A stretch of 7,274 nt of DNA. It comes from Anaerolineales bacterium UBA4826 (GTDB taxonomy: Bacteria; Chloroflexota; Anaerolineae; UBA4142). A model generated the notes under the pieces. It saw only the letters and a program-made list of their open reading frames with translations. It was not told the origin of the DNA and did no database searches. The stretch lies in the NCBI GenBank assembly GCA_002400365.1, contig DHFK01000186.1, forward strand, positions 6,372 through 13,645, in the 5' to 3' direction. Position 1 is the stretch's first letter; every line of letters starts with the position of its first letter. This document shows, piece by piece, positions 5,854-7,274 of the stretch. Both the position numbers and the translations under genes were made by a program.

Positions 5854-6411
5854 ATGGCTTTCGCTTTCCTCTTTGCCTTGCTGGTTGCTTACCTCCTCGG
5901 CTCGATTCCCTCCGGCGTCATCATCTCGCGCGTCTTTGCCAAGCGCGATGTGCGCGATATCGGCAGCGGGCATACCGGCGCGCTGAATACTTTTCGCGCG
6001 GCGGGATTTCTCCCCGCGGCGTTCGCGTTTCTTGCCGACACGGGCAAAGCGATCGTCACCTTGGAAATTGCGCGCGTTGTCACCGCGAGCGATTGGGGCG
6101 TCGCGCTCGCTGGGATCGCGGTCGTCATCGGGCATTGCCTGCCGATCTATACGCGTTTTCACGGCGGCATGGGCCTTGCCACTGGCGGCGCGGCGCTCTT
6201 CTGGCTCGATGCGCCAGTCTTGTTCGCGCTCATCCTCGCGTGGTTTCCTCTGAGACTCATCCTCAAGCACTCGCCGCGCGCGTCCATGGCGGTCGCGCTG
6301 CTGCTGCCCGCGCTCCTCGGCGTAACAAACGCGCCCGCGCCGACGCTTGGCTTTGGCATCGGCGCGGGCGCGGTGTTGTTCTTGCGGCACCTGGGAGATT
6401 GGAGGCGGTAG
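5854..6411 (+). CDS. plsY: Divergent, C-terminally short PlsY-type glycerol-3-phosphate acyltransferase
   Basis: This 185-residue integral membrane protein resembles PlsY, which acylates glycerol-3-phosphate from acyl-phosphate in the first step of phospholipid synthesis. Hydrophobic segments lie at about 2-26, 50-75, 83-100, 109-135 and 143-178. Motif 1 is recognisable (YLLGSIPSG at 13-21; RDVRDIGSGHTGALNTFR at 31-48), but the usual GSGNxGATN reads GSGHTGALN. Motif 2 is GHCLPIYTRFHGGMGLAT (93-110), with Met where GGKG has Lys. Motif 3, normally a His, then Asn and a Glu near the end, stops at LRHLGDWRR: the His is kept but the Asn and Glu are absent. The ATG at 5854 gives a PlsY-like N-terminus and has no clear Shine-Dalgarno, and an upstream GTG lies in a repeat. 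It could be a diverged paralogue, a partly inactive enzyme or one with altered substrate. Confidence 0.8.
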   Translation: MAFAFLFALLVAYLLGSIPSGVIISRVFAKRDVRDIGSGHTGALNTFRAAGFLPAAFAFLADTGKAIVTLEIARVVTASDWGVALAGIAVVIGHCLPIYTRFHGGMGLATGGAALFWLDAPVLFALILAWFPLRLILKHSPRASMAVALLLPALLGVTNAPAPTLGFGIGAGAVLFLRHLGDWRR

Positions 6412-6549
6412 ACGCCTGGTGACTACCAAAATCCAAACAGTCACAAAGAGCACTGGGAAGACAGAGAAACAATAATGGTTCTCTGTGACCCTTGTGTCCC
6501 CTGTAGCGAGAAACGGGTAATCACCGCTTCGCCGTCCCTTTGCCCTCGC
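6412..6549. repeat. Gene-free spacer with CTCTGTG-type repeat island
   Basis: No gene is seen. Bases 6438-6505 consist of related words (GTCACAAAGAG, ACAGAGAA, TTCTCTGTGACC, CTTGTGTCCCCTGT). ACAGAGAA (6461-6468) and TTCTCTGT (6479-6486) form a perfect 8-bp inverted repeat around a ten-base loop, and GTCACA (6440-6445) can alternatively pair with TGTGAC (6484-6489). AGGCG-GTAGA-CGCCT makes a small stem spanning the plsY-like stop codon. No T-run follows either stem, so a terminator is only possible, not supported. Confidence 0.6.
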
Positions 6550-6584
6550 CGAAATTTCCCAATTTCGCCGACCTGAGATATAAT
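6550..6584 (+). promoter_or_regulatory. Probable promoter with overlapping palindrome, upstream of the membrane protein gene
   Basis: TATAAT (6579-6584) lies 17 bases after TTCCCA (6556-6561, four of six matches to TTGACA). A perfect palindrome CGAAATT-TCCC-AATTTCG (6550-6567) covers this -35 box, a position suited to a repressor or activator site. The predicted start near 6591 leaves a leader of about 110 bases before the ATG at 6703. Confidence 0.6.
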
Positions 6585-6653
6585 GAGGCGGGTCGGGAGG
6601 TTGGCATTGCTTCGCCGGCTTGTGCCAAAATCCAATCGTTCTGAATAGGGGTG

Positions 6654-6680
6654 ACCCGGCGCGCCTGTGCGCGTAGGGGT
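6654..6680 (+). other. Leader hairpin ahead of the membrane protein gene
   Basis: CGCGC (6660-6664) pairs with GCGCG (6669-6673) over a CTGT loop, and beyond a small internal loop ACCC (6654-6657) pairs with GGGT (6677-6680). A further GCGCGC at 6682-6687 could compete for the same arm. The rest of the leader (6585-6653) shows no gene; ATTGCTTCG at about 6606 echoes a word in the left-flank repeat. Regulatory function is unproven. Confidence 0.4.
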
Positions 6681-6702
6681 TGCGCGCAATGGAGCCGCGT
6701 CC

Positions 6703-7274
6703 ATGCAAGTCTGGTACTTCACGCCCTCCTCCATCAGTTACCTCGCACAGTTCATTCTGACGCTGGCGATCGCCGCGTACCTCGCACAATTGGCGCGGCG
6801 CTTGCGGAAGCAACAGATCGAATGGACTGCCACCGCGCTCCTCGCCGGTTTCTTCGCGGGATGGACCCTCTTTGACCTGCTTGCCTTCTTGGAAGTTTCC
6901 CTCGATCCCAGTCTGCGTCTCTTTGCGTTGTATGGACAGTCTCCCGCCGTCGCACTCGGCTTGGTGTTTCTCCTGCAATTCGTGTACCGCTTCCCGACCG
7001 GCGCGCGCGCGCTCACCTGGGAATCCCGCATCGTTCTGGGACTGTCGTTGTGGCACTTGTGGCGGGAATCTACGTATGCCGTTCAACGCCTGACCCTGCT
7101 CGCCGATTGGGATGTCCAGTATCGCGTCGGTGACCTGGATGAAGTGCTCGCGTTGGAGTTTCTGTGGGTATTCGTGGTTGCGTTGCGACAAACGGTGCGC
7201 GCGTCCAATCTCCAATCCCCAATCTCCGACCTCCAATCCTTCGACTCCGCTCAGGACAGGTCTCCAAGCTCCAA
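6703..7274 (+). CDS. Multi-pass membrane protein, N-terminal part (runs off the window)
   Basis: An open frame of 190 codons starts at this ATG and has no stop before the edge, so only the N-terminus is visible. GGAG at 6691-6694 sits eight bases upstream; an in-frame stop at 6652 bounds the frame. Hydrophobic segments lie at about 12-31, 42-64, 80-96, 108-120 (weaker) and 149-163, with positive clusters after them (ARRLRK at 31-36), giving four or five membrane passes. It resembles N-terminal membrane sensor regions that precede signalling domains in Chloroflexota histidine kinases or regulators, but no family motif is decisive and the function is unassigned. From about residue 168 the sequence (SNLQSPISDLQSFDSAQDRS) is repeat-encoded. 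It may be a linker, or the gene may be near its end or disrupted just outside the window. Confidence 0.75.
   Translation, partial: MQVWYFTPSSISYLAQFILTLAIAAYLAQLARRLRKQQIEWTATALLAGFFAGWTLFDLLAFLEVSLDPSLRLFALYGQSPAVALGLVFLLQFVYRFPTGARALTWESRIVLGLSLWHLWRESTYAVQRLTLLADWDVQYRVGDLDEVLALEFLWVFVVALRQTVRASNLQSPISDLQSFDSAQDRSPSS
7204..7274. repeat. Compound dispersed repeat inside the membrane protein frame
   Basis: Near-tandem copies of CCAATCTCCAATC (7205-7238) are followed by CTTCGACTCCGCTCAGGACAG (7239-7259 in all) and then again CTCCAAGCTCCAA to the edge. The first part is the same family as the palindrome at 4365-4418. The second shares the 12-mer CTCCGCTCAGGA (reverse of 52-63) with the left-flank repeat. 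It is read without a stop as NLQSPISDLQS and FDSAQDRS. Confidence 0.82.

Noticed and set aside
6651..6875. Short plus-strand frames 6651-6875 and 6872-7093
   Set aside because: Both overlap the hydrophobic frame from 6703 in other phases, have low-quality composition, and are shadows of it.
5686..7236. Open frame of 516 codons on the minus strand across the plsY-like gene and beyond
   Set aside because: It runs opposite three coding or repeat regions, is extremely rich in Arg, Glu and Gln, begins in repeat-encoded GDWGLEIG and shows no family signature.

Overview
This is a GC-rich bacterial window built around a class I heat-shock operon. Reading leftward on the minus strand it carries hrcA, grpE and dnaK, driven by a textbook promoter (TTGACA-N17-TAGAAT) with a perfect CIRCE operator. 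dnaJ is not in the 155 bases left after dnaK. The best guess for the host is a member of the Chloroflexota (Anaerolineae-like). The grounds are CIRCE/HrcA control, high GC, and several short-word repeat families at gene junctions that I associate with such genomes. No rRNA or other phylogenetic marker is present, so this remains an inference.

Layout, left to right. Bases 1-155 hold dispersed-repeat sequence and no gene. Then on the minus strand come dnaK (156-2075), grpE (2171-2698) and hrcA (2801-3823), followed by the CIRCE/promoter block (3845-3901). An S-adenosyl-L-methionine hydroxide adenosyltransferase family gene (3898-4719, minus) lies upstream, and its stop codon sits inside the -35 box of the heat-shock promoter. 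The strand then switches. A TATAAT promoter precedes a diacylglycerol/lipid kinase family gene (4875-5795, plus), then a divergent PlsY-type membrane acyltransferase gene (5854-6411, plus). After about 290 non-coding bases with a second TATAAT promoter and a palindrome, a multi-pass membrane protein gene starts at 6703 and runs off the right edge.

Functionally there are two modules. One is the chaperone operon with its autoregulator: HrcA represses, and DnaK with GrpE refolds proteins. The other is a small lipid-related pair, a soluble lipid kinase and an integral membrane acyltransferase homologue. The SAM-cleaving enzyme and the truncated membrane protein have no clear link to either.

No mobile element, CRISPR array, defence system or obvious biosynthetic cluster is visible. 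The unusual content is the repeats. Nearly every gene junction carries a different low-complexity island of near-repeated words arranged as an inverted repeat. The same kind of sequence (words like ATTGGAGATT) also lies inside the SAM-enzyme gene as an in-frame palindrome, inside the last gene in the same peptide phase, and possibly at the truncated C-terminus of the PlsY homologue.
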